From the NCBI GenBank assembly GCA_964654605.1, contig CAZZLW010000071.1, positions 7,401-71,400 of the forward strand: a stretch of 64,000 nucleotides of DNA. Direction: 5' to 3'. The number at the start of each line of letters is the position of its first letter. Within the stretch, counting starts at the first letter, position 1. Origin of the DNA: Raineya sp964654605. GTDB taxonomy: Bacteria; Bacteroidota; Bacteroidia; Cytophagales; Thermonemataceae. Below are positions 33,594 to 42,277 of the stretch, piece by piece. The notes beneath the pieces are model-generated. The model saw only the letters and a program-made list of their open reading frames with translations, was not told where the DNA came from and searched no databases. The position numbers were made by a program, and so were the translations under genes.

Positions 33594-35207
33594 ATGCAAA
33601 GAATACTTCAAAATAATCGTATCCTCTTTTTCATTATTCCCATTTTTTTGAGCTTGGCTTGGTATGTACCAATGGGTTTTGTGGGTTTGTGGATAGGCTT
33701 TGCGTTGCTTTTGCAATTTGAAAAAAATCTATCCCAAAGCAAGTTTCGTTTTATACGATTTTGGGGCGGTGTATATCTGATACTATTTCTGTGGAACTTA
33801 TTTTGTACTTGGTGGGTAAAAAATGCTACTTGGGAAGGGGCTATCGCAATGATGGTTGCCAACACACTCTTAATGACTCTTCCCTTTGTAGCTTTTTATT
33901 TTGTAAAAAAACATCTGCCCAATGCTTGGGCTTTATGGGCTTTGGCATTTTTTTGGATAACCTTTGAGTATGCTCATTTGAATTGGGAATTGAGTTGGAC
34001 TTGGCTAAATTTGGGCAACGGATTTGCCTATTCGCATTGGGCAGTGCAATGGTACGAATATACAGGCACACTTGGCGGAACACTTTGGGTGTGGGGGGGA
34101 AGTATTTTGCTTTGGCAAGCCTCGCAAAATGGTTTTTTGCAAAAGCAAATGGTTGTTCTAGCTATTGTTGTTTTTTTGCCCATATTGCTATCTTTGGTTT
34201 TGTACTTTTCTTATCAGGAGCAAGGCAAAAATATTGAAATAGCGGTTGTTCAGCCAAATATAGACCCTTACACCGAAAAATTTATTGGTACAGAAAAGTT
34301 TATCCCTTACGATAAGCAAGCCGAAATACTGTTGCAATTGGCAAAAGAAAAAATTTCCCCACAAACCAAGTTACTGCTTTTCCCCGAAACGGCTTTTGAT
34401 GAAGGGTATGACGAAAAAAGTATTTTTCAGTATGCACCTATTCAGAAAATCAGAAGTTTTTTGAAAGAAAATCCGCAAATTTCGGTGCTTGGTGGTACTA
34501 CCTCTTGGCTTATTTATGGCAAAGAAAAACGTACAGCTACGGCTCGCCAAAATGAGCAAGTGGGCTTTTATGACGTGTTTAATACGGCAATGTTTCTGCG
34601 AAATGAGGTAGATAGTATTGCTTTTTATCATAAATCCAAGCTGGTGCCGCTTGTAGAATCAATGCCCTATGCCGAAGTAATTGAGAAAGTTTTGGGTAGT
34701 TTGGTGATTGAATTAGGCGGAACTTCGGGAGGATTAGGCTTTCAGAAAGAAGCAGAAATTTTTTCGGACAATCAATTTTCTTTCGCCCCAATTATTTGTT
34801 ATGAATCCATTTTTGGTGAATATGTAGCAAGCTATGTACGCAAAGGAGCTACTATTTTGTGTATCATTACTAACGATGGTTGGTGGGGCGATACACCGGG
34901 CTACCAACAGCATTGGCAAATGGCACGACTTCGGGCAATAGAAACGCGTAGAGCGGTTGCTCGTTCTGCAAATACAGGAATTTCTGGTTTTTTCAATCAG
35001 CGAGGAGATGTGATAGAGCAAACTCCCTTTTGGGTACGTGATGTTCGTAGGCAAATTTTGCAAGCAAATACCAAAAGCACCTTGTATGTACTATGGGGCG
35101 ATTGGCTCGGCAAAATAGCCTCTTGGGTTTCACTTGCCTTTCTTTCTTGGGCTATAATGATGAAATTTTGGCATAAAAAAAGACATTCATTGCAAAACTT
35201 GGTATAA
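33594..35207 (+). CDS. lnt: Apolipoprotein N-acyltransferase
   Basis: Inner-membrane enzyme that adds the third acyl chain to the N-terminal cysteine of lipoproteins. The first ~215 residues hold about six membrane spans. A periplasmic CN-hydrolase domain follows with the Glu-Lys-Cys triad visible: Glu in LLLFPETAFDE, Lys in YHKSKLVPLVESMPY and Cys in PIICYESIFGEYV. A final membrane span lies at ASWVSLAFLSWAIMM. I use the ATG at 33594 (537 aa). purH begins 1 bp after its stop. With about a dozen lipoprotein-like proteins expected in such genomes (three are visible in this window), it fits a standard lipoprotein maturation pathway. Confidence 0.95.
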   Translation: MQRILQNNRILFFIIPIFLSLAWYVPMGFVGLWIGFALLLQFEKNLSQSKFRFIRFWGGVYLILFLWNLFCTWWVKNATWEGAIAMMVANTLLMTLPFVAFYFVKKHLPNAWALWALAFFWITFEYAHLNWELSWTWLNLGNGFAYSHWAVQWYEYTGTLGGTLWVWGGSILLWQASQNGFLQKQMVVLAIVVFLPILLSLVLYFSYQEQGKNIEIAVVQPNIDPYTEKFIGTEKFIPYDKQAEILLQLAKEKISPQTKLLLFPETAFDEGYDEKSIFQYAPIQKIRSFLKENPQISVLGGTTSWLIYGKEKRTATARQNEQVGFYDVFNTAMFLRNEVDSIAFYHKSKLVPLVESMPYAEVIEKVLGSLVIELGGTSGGLGFQKEAEIFSDNQFSFAPIICYESIFGEYVASYVRKGATILCIITNDGWWGDTPGYQQHWQMARLRAIETRRAVARSANTGISGFFNQRGDVIEQTPFWVRDVRRQILQANTKSTLYVLWGDWLGKIASWVSLAFLSWAIMMKFWHKKRHSLQNLV

Positions 35208-35208
35208 G

Positions 35209-36732
35209 ATGAAAATTCAATCGGCTTTAATTTCGGTATTTTACAAAGACGGATTAGAAGAAATTATCCGCACCCTACACGCCCAAGGCGTACAATTGTA
35301 TTCCACAGGTGGTACTCAACAATTCATTGAAAGTTTGGGCATACCCGTAACGGCGGTAGAAAATCTCACTGCTTATCCTTCTATTTTAGGGGGGCGTGTA
35401 AAAACTTTACACCCCAAAGTTTTTGGAGGAATTTTGGCAAGGCGTTCCCATAGTCAAGACCAAGCCGAACTTGCTCAATACGAAATTCCTACCATAGACC
35501 TTGTGATTGTAGATTTGTATCCTTTTGAAGAAACCCTGCAAAAAGGAGCAACAGAAAGCGAAATCATTGAAAAAATTGATATTGGAGGTATTTCGCTTAT
35601 TCGTGCCGCCGCCAAAAACTTTCAAGATGTGCTAATTGTTGCTTCCAAAAACCAATACTCTTATTTTTTGCAGTTGTTGCAAGAGCAAAAAGGTGAATTT
35701 ACGTTAGAGCAACGCAAATATTTCGCTACACAAGCCTTTGCCATTAGTTCGCATTACGATACGGCTATTTTTAAGTATTTCAATGAACAAACCCGTGCCC
35801 AAATGGCTTTCAAAGAAAGTATTTTAGAAAGCCGCCAGTTGCGTTACGGCGAAAATCCTCATCAAAAAGGCTATTTCTTTGGTGATTTAGAAAAAATGTT
35901 TGAGCAACTCAATGGCAAAGAATTGAGCTACAACAATTTAGTAGATATTGATGCCGCCATAGGCTTGATAGATGAATTTGAGCCTCACACACCTGCCTGT
36001 GCTATTATCAAGCATACCAACGCTTGTGGTTGTGCCTTGGGCGAAAGTGTATTAGAGGCTTATCAGAAAGCTCTCGCCGCTGACCCTGTTTCGGCTTTTG
36101 GAGGAATTATTGTGTTTAACCAAAAAGTAAATACCCAAGCGGCAGAGGAGTTAGATAAGTTGTTCTTTGAGGTACTCATCGCTCCTGACTATGAAAGTGA
36201 GGCTTTGGAAAAGCTAAAAGCCAAGAAAAATCGCATTATTCTGCAAAGGAAGCATACAGATTTGCCTACTTGGCAGTTTGGGACTTTGCTCAATGGAGTA
36301 GTAATGCAAGAAAAAGACCTTAAAACCGAAACCGAAGCCGATTTGCAGGTAGTTACTGAAAAAGCACCTTCGCAGAGTGAAATTAGAGCCTTGCTTTTTG
36401 CTTCCAAAGTTGCCAAACACACCAAATCAAATACAATTGTACTCGCCAGTGAAACGCAACTATTAGCAAGTGGTACAGGGCAAACCTCACGAGTTGATGC
36501 TCTGCGGCAGGCAATAGCAAAAGCCGAAAGTTTTGGTTTTTCGCTCCAAGGGGCAGTTATGGCTTCTGACGCATTTTTTCCTTTTGCCGATAGCGTTGAG
36601 ATTGCTCATAAAGCAGGAATTACGGCTGTCATTCAGCCCGGAGGTTCTATTCGCGACCAAGAAAGTATTGATTACTGCAACCAAAACGGCTTAGCAATGG
36701 TTTTTACAGGTATCAGGCATTTCAGGCACTAA
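35209..36732 (+). CDS. purH: Bifunctional AICAR formyltransferase / IMP cyclohydrolase
   Basis: Catalyses the last two steps of IMP synthesis: formyl transfer to AICAR, then ring closure. The N-terminal MGS-like cyclohydrolase domain (SALISVFYKDGLEEIIRTL, YSTGGTQ, GGRVKTLHPKVFGGILA; residues ~1-190) precedes the AICAR transformylase domain (LRYGENPHQKG; IIKHTNACGCALG with catalytic Lys-His; SDAFFPFADSVE; IQPGGSIRD). The 507-aa length is normal. It lies 1 bp after lnt and 12 bp before the DUF6702 gene, so the three are likely co-transcribed. Confidence 0.97.
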   Translation: MKIQSALISVFYKDGLEEIIRTLHAQGVQLYSTGGTQQFIESLGIPVTAVENLTAYPSILGGRVKTLHPKVFGGILARRSHSQDQAELAQYEIPTIDLVIVDLYPFEETLQKGATESEIIEKIDIGGISLIRAAAKNFQDVLIVASKNQYSYFLQLLQEQKGEFTLEQRKYFATQAFAISSHYDTAIFKYFNEQTRAQMAFKESILESRQLRYGENPHQKGYFFGDLEKMFEQLNGKELSYNNLVDIDAAIGLIDEFEPHTPACAIIKHTNACGCALGESVLEAYQKALAADPVSAFGGIIVFNQKVNTQAAEELDKLFFEVLIAPDYESEALEKLKAKKNRIILQRKHTDLPTWQFGTLLNGVVMQEKDLKTETEADLQVVTEKAPSQSEIRALLFASKVAKHTKSNTIVLASETQLLASGTGQTSRVDALRQAIAKAESFGFSLQGAVMASDAFFPFADSVEIAHKAGITAVIQPGGSIRDQESIDYCNQNGLAMVFTGIRHFRH

Positions 36733-36744
36733 ACGTATCTGCCG

Positions 36745-37239
36745 ATGTTACATTACTGGTTTTTTTGGATTTGGCTAAATTGTGGTGCTTTTCACGATTT
36801 TCATAGCAGTTTCGCCGAAATGTACTACAATCCGCAAGAGAAAGCCTTTCAAGTTTCGCTAAAACTTTTTGCAGATGACCTTGAAAATGCTCTTACGAAG
36901 TTTTCTGGGAAAAAATATCTTTTGGGAGCTTTGGGCAAAGACCGCTCGCCCGATGAAGTTTTAGTTAAATATTTGGAGCAAAAATTTCGGTTGGTGCATA
37001 AAAAGAAAAACAAGCTCATTCCTATTCGCTACATAGGCAAGGAAATAGGCGTAGAAAGCGTAACCGCTTACTTTGAAATGCCCTTTGACGAAAAACTTTC
37101 GCATTACGAACTTCAAAATACCATTATGCTGGAACTTTTTGATGACCAAAGCAATATCGTTCTGCTTCAAAAAGACGGAAAACGCAAATCTTTTGAGTTG
37201 AACAAAGATAAATCTGCCGTACTTTTGAATTTTTGGTGA
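36745..37239 (+). CDS. DUF6702 family protein
   Basis: A 164-aa protein whose N-terminal ~20 residues (MLHYWFFWIWLNCGAFHDFH) are hydrophobic and could be a signal or anchor. The core reads FHSSFAEMYYNPQEKAFQVSLKLFADDLENAL, given here as two joined segments, then a beta-rich C-terminal half ending SFELNKDKSAVLLNFW. The HDFHSSFAEM...Y and FxDDLE features match the Bacteroidota-specific DUF6702 family, whose role is unknown. It is translated from the lnt-purH transcript, and its end overlaps a long inverted repeat. Confidence 0.75.
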   Translation: MLHYWFFWIWLNCGAFHDFHSSFAEMYYNPQEKAFQVSLKLFADDLENALTKFSGKKYLLGALGKDRSPDEVLVKYLEQKFRLVHKKKNKLIPIRYIGKEIGVESVTAYFEMPFDEKLSHYELQNTIMLELFDDQSNIVLLQKDGKRKSFELNKDKSAVLLNFW

Positions 37240-37272
37240 AAAGTTTTTTACAAAAAACTTGCTCACCCAAAA
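37231..37272 (+). terminator. Possible terminator of the lnt-purH-DUF6702 operon
   Basis: An imperfect 9+8-bp inverted repeat: TTTTGGTGA (37231-37239) against TCACCCAAAA, with an inner AGTTTTTT/AAAAAACT stem. It overlaps the DUF6702 stop codon and is followed by CTTTT. Confidence 0.45.
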
Positions 37273-37322
37273 CTTTTCGCTAATTTCGCAAGACACAGGA
37301 AGCAAAGAAAATCTGTATAAAT

Positions 37323-38351
37323 ATGGCTAAAACAAAAAATTCTGCAAAGCAAAAGCAAGAGAGCTACCATTTTTCCAAAGAAACCTACTTGTTTTGGTTT
37401 GAAAAAATGCTCCTCATACGCCGTTTTGAAGAAAAAGCAGGGCAACTCTACGGAAGGCAAAAAATTAAAGGCTTTTGCCATTTGTATATCGGGCAAGAGG
37501 CTTGTGCTGTGGGGGCTGTTACGGCTCTTACCAAAGACGATAAATGGATAACTGCCTACCGCGACCACGGGCATCCTTTGGCTCTGGGTACTTCTGCCAA
37601 TGCCGTAATGGCTGAACTTTTTGCCAAAGCTACGGGCTGTTCCAAAGGAAAAGGAGGCTCTATGCACATTTTTGATAAATCTGTAAATTTTGCAGGAGGG
37701 CACGGTATTGTAGGGGGGCAAATTCCTTTGGGAGCAGGTATCGCTTTTGCCGAAAAATATAACAAAACCAAAAACCTTTGCATTTGCTATATGGGTGATG
37801 GGGCAACTCGGCAAGGGGCTTTGCACGAAACTTTCAATATGGCTATGCTATGGCAACTGCCTGTAATTTTTGTGATTGAAAACAATGGTTACGCTATGGG
37901 TACTTCGGTAAAACGTACTTCCAACGTAACAGAATTGTATCAGTTGGGCGAAAGCTACGATATGCCTTCGGAGCCTGTTGATGCAATGAAAGTAGAAGAA
38001 GTGCATCTGGCAGTGGCTCGTGCCGCCGAAAGAGCAAGAAGCGGAGGTGGTCCTACTTTGCTGGAATTTAGAACTTATCGCTATCGTGGGCATTCTATGT
38101 CGGACCCCGCCAAGTACCGCACCAAAGAAGAATTGGAAGCCTACAAAGCATTAGACCCCATTGAGCAAGTTCGTAAAACTATTTTAGAAAACAAGTTTGC
38201 TACCGAAGCCGATTTGGAAGCTATAGAGGCAAGAATTATTGCTGAAGTAGAAGCCTCTGTGGAATTTGCAGAAAATTCGCCTTATCCCGACCCCAGCGAG
38301 GCTTTCAAAGATGTGTATGTTCAGACAGATTATCCTTTCGTAATGGATTAG
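37323..38351 (+). CDS. pdhA: Pyruvate dehydrogenase E1 component, alpha subunit
   Basis: Thiamine-diphosphate subunit of the pyruvate dehydrogenase complex, which makes acetyl-CoA. The 342-aa sequence has the E1-alpha features: RRFEEKAGQLYGRQKIKGF, GQEACAVGA, TAYRDHGHPLALG, SKGKGGSMHI and GGHGIVGGQIPLGAGIAFA. The TPP-binding motif is GDGATRQGALHE...IENN, and the helix FRTYRYRGHSMSDPAKYR covers the usual regulatory-loop region. The beta subunit, E2 and E3 are not adjacent. The split alpha-type (not the fused ~890-aa E1) agrees with other Bacteroidota. A hairpin terminator follows the stop. Confidence 0.94.
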   Translation: MAKTKNSAKQKQESYHFSKETYLFWFEKMLLIRRFEEKAGQLYGRQKIKGFCHLYIGQEACAVGAVTALTKDDKWITAYRDHGHPLALGTSANAVMAELFAKATGCSKGKGGSMHIFDKSVNFAGGHGIVGGQIPLGAGIAFAEKYNKTKNLCICYMGDGATRQGALHETFNMAMLWQLPVIFVIENNGYAMGTSVKRTSNVTELYQLGESYDMPSEPVDAMKVEEVHLAVARAAERARSGGGPTLLEFRTYRYRGHSMSDPAKYRTKEELEAYKALDPIEQVRKTILENKFATEADLEAIEARIIAEVEASVEFAENSPYPDPSEAFKDVYVQTDYPFVMD

Positions 38352-38356
38352 CAAAT

Positions 38357-38387
38357 AAAGCCCTGCAATTTGATTTTGCAGGGCTTT
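38357..38387 (+). terminator. Hairpin terminator after pdhA
   Basis: A 12-bp perfect stem (AAAGCCCTGCAA at 38357-38368 against TTGCAGGGCTTT at 38376-38387) with a 7-nt loop. The T residues fall inside the arm, and no long T-run follows. Confidence 0.6.
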
Positions 38388-38392
38388 GAAAA

Positions 38393-39145
38393 ATGAAATC
38401 AACCTTGAAAAACCGCTTGAAATTTTTTTTGGGTAGAGTATATTGGTTCTACCTTGCTACCAATTTTACAATAGGTTTTTTGTTGGTTTTCCCTTGGCTA
38501 ATGCTTTCGCATTATGCAAAAGTGCCTTTGCTCAACACCTGGATTTGCAAAATATGGCATTGGTGTTTTTACATTACTTTGGGAGTTTGGGTAAAAAACA
38601 AGTACAAGGCTCATTTTTCGGCTCGTAAAACTTATATTTTTTGTGCCAATCATACTTCTTTTTTGGATATAGCCACTATGGCAGGGCTGATGAAAGGCAA
38701 TTATGCTTTTGTAGGAAAAAGTGATATTATTCACGTGCCACTTTTTGGCTTGATGTTCCGAAAAATGCACATTCCCGTAGATAGAGAAAGCAAAGTCGCT
38801 TCGGCAAAGGCTTTCTTGCAAATGAAAAAGGCTTTGCAAAATGGTAAAAGTTTAATCATTTTCCCCGAAGGAGGTATTCTTACACAAAATCCGCCTGAAA
38901 TGGTTGAATTCAAAGACGGGGCATTTCGCTTGGCAATAGAAACGCAAACACCTATTGTACCAATTACGCTCAAATGGGCTTGGAAAGTGCTTCCTGATGA
39001 TAATAGCCGAAGGGCTTATCCTCATTTCTTGGAAAATATCATTCACCCTGCCATAGAAACGCACACTTTAAGTCTGCAAAATCTTGATGAACTAAAAAGA
39101 GCCGTATTTGAGGTTATTCAGTCGGGTTTGGAAAAAAATCTGTGA
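38393..39145 (+). CDS. plsC: 1-acyl-sn-glycerol-3-phosphate acyltransferase (PlsC-like)
   Basis: Inner-membrane enzyme that acylates lysophosphatidic acid to phosphatidic acid. The 250-aa sequence has an N-terminal membrane segment (WFYLATNFTIGFLLVFPWLM). Its acyltransferase motif I is NHTSFLD (the HxxxxD charge relay), motif III is FPEGG, and motif IV-like PIVPITLKW lies downstream. The final Ile/Leu-rich helix is typical. It begins 6 bp after the pdhA terminator hairpin. dnaN follows at 81 bp with its own -7 boxes. A different acyl acceptor cannot be excluded. Confidence 0.88.
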   Translation: MKSTLKNRLKFFLGRVYWFYLATNFTIGFLLVFPWLMLSHYAKVPLLNTWICKIWHWCFYITLGVWVKNKYKAHFSARKTYIFCANHTSFLDIATMAGLMKGNYAFVGKSDIIHVPLFGLMFRKMHIPVDRESKVASAKAFLQMKKALQNGKSLIIFPEGGILTQNPPEMVEFKDGAFRLAIETQTPIVPITLKWAWKVLPDDNSRRAYPHFLENIIHPAIETHTLSLQNLDELKRAVFEVIQSGLEKNL

Positions 39146-39154
39146 AGAAACTTA

Positions 39155-39181
39155 TATTTTTGCAGAAATTTCGTAGATTTG
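39155..39181 (+). promoter_or_regulatory. Two -7 promoter boxes for dnaN
   Basis: TATTTTTG at 39155-39162 and TAGATTTG at 39174-39181 both match TAnnTTTG, 46-73 nt before the dnaN ATG. Neither has a TTG at ideal spacing. Confidence 0.45.
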
Positions 39182-39226
39182 CAAACTTAAAACGTGTAGT
39201 GTATGATTGCCAAACAAGAAACGAAT

Positions 39227-40351
39227 ATGAAATTCACCATTTCTGTCTCTGCTTTACAAAAACAACTTGCTATCATCAATGGTGTTATTAGCAATAATCC
39301 CATTGTGCCGATTTTGGAAAATTTTTTGTTTGAGCTCAAAGAGGGGACACTTACCATTACCGCTTCCGATTTGCAAACAACAATGATTACTCGCTTGCCC
39401 GTAGCGGCAGGGGCAGATATCAATGTGGCAATCCCTGCAAAAATTCTTACCGATACGCTCAAAAGCCTTCCCGACCAGCCTGTAACTTTTGAAATAGATA
39501 ACGAAACTTTCGTTGTGGAAATTCATTCCGAAAATGGTAGATACAAACTTGCAGGCGAAAATGCTGATGATTTCCCACGCGTACCCAATGCGGAAACCAA
39601 TTTCAAAATGCAAATGCCTGCCAAAATATTGGCTTCGGCTATTACAGGAACGCTGTTTGCTACCAGCACCGACGAGTTGCGTCCTGCTATGAATGGCGTT
39701 TTCTTTGATTTAAGAGAAGATGCAAGCAATTTTGTAGCAACTGATGGCAATAGGCTTATCCGTTATCGCCGCACCGACCTCAAAAATTCTCAAAAATTGG
39801 GAGCGATTGTTCCTAAAAAAGCTCTCAATCTGATGAAATCGGCTTTGCCTAACGATGAAACCCCTGTTAGTATAGCCTTTAATAAATCCAATGCCTTTTT
39901 CCAATTTGCAGATACACAAGTAATTTGCCGCTTGATAGATGAGCGTTTCCCCGATTACGAAAATGCTATTCCTGCGAGCAATCCTAACCACCTGACCGTT
40001 TCTCGTACCGAATTACTTGCTTCGCTCAAAAGAATTGTTATTTACGCCAACAGAAATACACATCTTGTTCGCTTCAAAATTAGCAGTGATAATCTTTTCA
40101 TTTCTGCCGAAGATTTAGATTTTTCTAACGAAGCCAACGAAAATCTAACTTGCAACTACGAAGGCGAAGAAATGGAAATCGGTTTCAATGCTAAATTTTT
40201 GATTGAAATGCTTTCCAGTTTAGAAAGTAAAGAAGTGGTTTTTGAGCTTTCTTCGCCTAACCGAGCAGGTATCATACTTCCTACCGAAAAGCAAGACGGC
40301 GAAGATATTTTGATGCTCCTAATGCCACTGATGTTGAATAGTTATGTGTAA
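39227..40351 (+). CDS. dnaN: DNA polymerase III beta subunit (sliding clamp)
   Basis: Ring-shaped clamp that holds the replicative polymerase on DNA. From the ATG at 39227 (MKFTISVSALQKQLAI) the protein is 374 aa, the normal size, with three repeats of the clamp fold (DTLKSLPDQPVTF ...; FVATDGNRLIRYRRTDL; GFNAKFLIEMLSSL). The hydrophobic cleft end ... MLMPLML is kept. An in-frame ATG 24 nt upstream would add eight residues absent from family members. It is not near dnaA or gyrB, so this is not an obvious origin region. Confidence 0.97.
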   Translation: MKFTISVSALQKQLAIINGVISNNPIVPILENFLFELKEGTLTITASDLQTTMITRLPVAAGADINVAIPAKILTDTLKSLPDQPVTFEIDNETFVVEIHSENGRYKLAGENADDFPRVPNAETNFKMQMPAKILASAITGTLFATSTDELRPAMNGVFFDLREDASNFVATDGNRLIRYRRTDLKNSQKLGAIVPKKALNLMKSALPNDETPVSIAFNKSNAFFQFADTQVICRLIDERFPDYENAIPASNPNHLTVSRTELLASLKRIVIYANRNTHLVRFKISSDNLFISAEDLDFSNEANENLTCNYEGEEMEIGFNAKFLIEMLSSLESKEVVFELSSPNRAGIILPTEKQDGEDILMLLMPLMLNSYV

Positions 40352-40367
40352 AGGATTTGATAACAGA

Positions 40368-40393
40368 AAAGGCAGACTTCAAGGTCTGCCTTT
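40368..40393. terminator. Bidirectional terminator between dnaN and the smr gene
   Basis: A 10-bp perfect stem (AAAGGCAGAC at 40368-40377 against GTCTGCCTTT at 40384-40393), 6-nt loop, then CTTGTTTTAT. Confidence 0.85.
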
Positions 40394-40399
40394 CTTGTT

Positions 40400-41335
40400 T
40401 TATTTGAGTTTGATAAAAGTTGCTCCGTAGCCAAACTTTTCTTTTTGAGCATCTTTGTAAAAAGCCACTTGTGGGTGTTTGCTGATTTTTTTGTGAATTT
40501 CTTGTCGTAAAGTGCCATTTCCTACGCCGTGAATAAATGTAATTTCAGAAAGTCCGTTGGCAATGGCTCTGTCCAAGCACTTTTCAAAAATTTCCAGTTG
40601 GTAGGCGAGTATTTCATTTGCCGAAAGCGATTGATGCTCTTTCAGGAGTGTTTCAATGTGTAAATCAACCACTGAATCCGTAGGAGAAATTTTTTCGTGG
40701 CAAGCGTAAATGCTTTGTGCCTGCAAGTTTTCTGCTAATTTTTGCGTAGTTTCTGGACTGATACTCTCCTTATCCAACTGAAAAAGATAGCCCTTTTTGC
40801 CTAAAACAGGTACTTCTTGCAGGTTTTTGAACTGATTGGCTCTAAACTTCTGCTTTTTCTGCAAGATTAGAGGCTCTGCAAAGGGCTTGGCGGAAGCATA
40901 AATCATTTGTACGTGGTAGATACCCCAATTTTCTAAATGCGAAATGCTTACCTCTTCAATTTTTTGTGAACTTTGAGGCTCTAAAACTCCCTTGCTGATT
41001 GTAAAAACTTTTTCATTTTGCTCTTTGTGAATAGCAAAAGGTAAAGCCCAATCGCTGTTATTGAGGCAATATAAGGCAAATTTCTGGTCGTTGAGAGGCA
41101 AAAAAGCCAAGTAAATACCAATGGCAGATTGCACTTCACGAACAAGGATTTTGCTATCTTTTTCTTGTGAAGAAAAACGCTTGCTCTCTTCGCTGGAAAT
41201 AAGCACTACTTCACGTTTCTGAACAGGAATGGTGAAGCCATCTTCAATTTCAACCTCTACTATATCGCCTTTGATAGCCACAATCACTCCCGACTCTTTG
41301 CCGTGCAGCAGCCGAACTTTATCGCCTATGTTCAT
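40400..41335 (-). CDS. DUF2027 and Smr domain protein
   Basis: A 311-aa protein with two domains. The N-terminal ~45 residues are an SH3/KOW-like module (IGDKVRLLHGKESGVIVAIK). A DUF2027-type beta-sandwich comes next (~85-205). The C-terminal Smr domain (VVDLHIETLL, then ITFIHGVGNGTLRQEIHKKI, ~residues 228-311) resembles the end of MutS2. Smr domains can nick or bind nucleic acid; the conserved HGxG is present. A role in recombination control or in ribosome/RNA quality control is possible but not proven here. It is the last gene of the tyrS-fabD-smr run, 28 bp after fabD. Confidence 0.85.
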   Translation of the reverse strand: MNIGDKVRLLHGKESGVIVAIKGDIVEVEIEDGFTIPVQKREVVLISSEESKRFSSQEKDSKILVREVQSAIGIYLAFLPLNDQKFALYCLNNSDWALPFAIHKEQNEKVFTISKGVLEPQSSQKIEEVSISHLENWGIYHVQMIYASAKPFAEPLILQKKQKFRANQFKNLQEVPVLGKKGYLFQLDKESISPETTQKLAENLQAQSIYACHEKISPTDSVVDLHIETLLKEHQSLSANEILAYQLEIFEKCLDRAIANGLSEITFIHGVGNGTLRQEIHKKISKHPQVAFYKDAQKEKFGYGATFIKLK

Positions 41336-41363
41336 AGTTTTGGGTAGCTTAAAACTTTAATTT

Positions 41364-42248
41364 TTACAAAGACATTGCACCTGCTTGTGGGGCAATTTTT
41401 TTCACCAAACCTTGCAAAACTTTGCCTGGTCCGCACTCAATAAATTCGGTAGCTCCGTCTTGGCTCATAGCCAGCACCGATTGTGTCCATTTGACAGGGG
41501 CAGTGAGTTGAGCTATTAGGTTTTTCTTAATTTCATCAGGGTCGCTTACTGCTTTTGCCACAGCATTCTGATACACAGGGCAAATAGGTTTGGCAAAAGG
41601 GGTATTTTCTATGGCTTTCTGCAACTCTTCTTGGGCAGGAAGCATTAGCGGTGAATGAAATGCACCACCTACCTGTAAAATTAAGGCTCTTTTAGCACCT
41701 GCTTGTTTCAGTCGTTCACAAGCAATTTCTACGGCTTGCACCGAACCCGAAATAACAAGCTGACCAGGGCAATTGTAATTGGCAGGTACAACGATATGAT
41801 TAGGGTTTTCATTTCGGATTTCCTCGCAAATCTTTTCAACTTTTTCATCTTCCAAGCCCAAAACTGCCGCCATAGTAGAAGGCGTAATTTCACAGGCTTT
41901 TTGCATAGCTTCGGCACGCTTGGCAACGAGTTGTAAGCCGTTTTCAAAAGAAAGGGTTTTGTTGGCAACCAGTGCCGAAAATTCGCCGAGCGAATGTCCT
42001 GCCACCATATCGGGCTGAATGTTGTGAGCTATGGCAAGAGCTACTGAATGTATGAAAATAGCAGGTTGGGTAACTTTGGTTTGTTTGAGTTCCTCTTCCG
42101 TGCCAGCAAACATAATGTCCGTAATGCTGAAACCTAAAATCTCATTGGCTTGCCTGAAAATTTGTTGGGCAGTAGCGTTGTTTTCGTATAAATCTTTGCC
42201 CATTCCGCTGAATTGCGAGCCTTGTCCGGGAAAAACGTATGCTTTCAT
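41364..42248 (-). CDS. fabD: Malonyl-CoA:ACP transacylase
   Basis: Loads malonate onto acyl carrier protein for fatty-acid synthesis. The 294-aa length is normal. The N-terminal FPGQGSQFSGMGKDLY, the nucleophile elbow GHSLGEFSALV (catalytic Ser near residue 90) and the catalytic His in GGAFHSPLM (~residue 200) are all present, with CGPGKVLQGLVKKI at the end. It lies 29 bp after tyrS and before smr on the same strand; other fab genes are not adjacent. Confidence 0.97.
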   Translation of the reverse strand: MKAYVFPGQGSQFSGMGKDLYENNATAQQIFRQANEILGFSITDIMFAGTEEELKQTKVTQPAIFIHSVALAIAHNIQPDMVAGHSLGEFSALVANKTLSFENGLQLVAKRAEAMQKACEITPSTMAAVLGLEDEKVEKICEEIRNENPNHIVVPANYNCPGQLVISGSVQAVEIACERLKQAGAKRALILQVGGAFHSPLMLPAQEELQKAIENTPFAKPICPVYQNAVAKAVSDPDEIKKNLIAQLTAPVKWTQSVLAMSQDGATEFIECGPGKVLQGLVKKIAPQAGAMSL

Positions 42249-42277
42249 TGCTTAAAGGTTTGATAGTGAAAAAATGC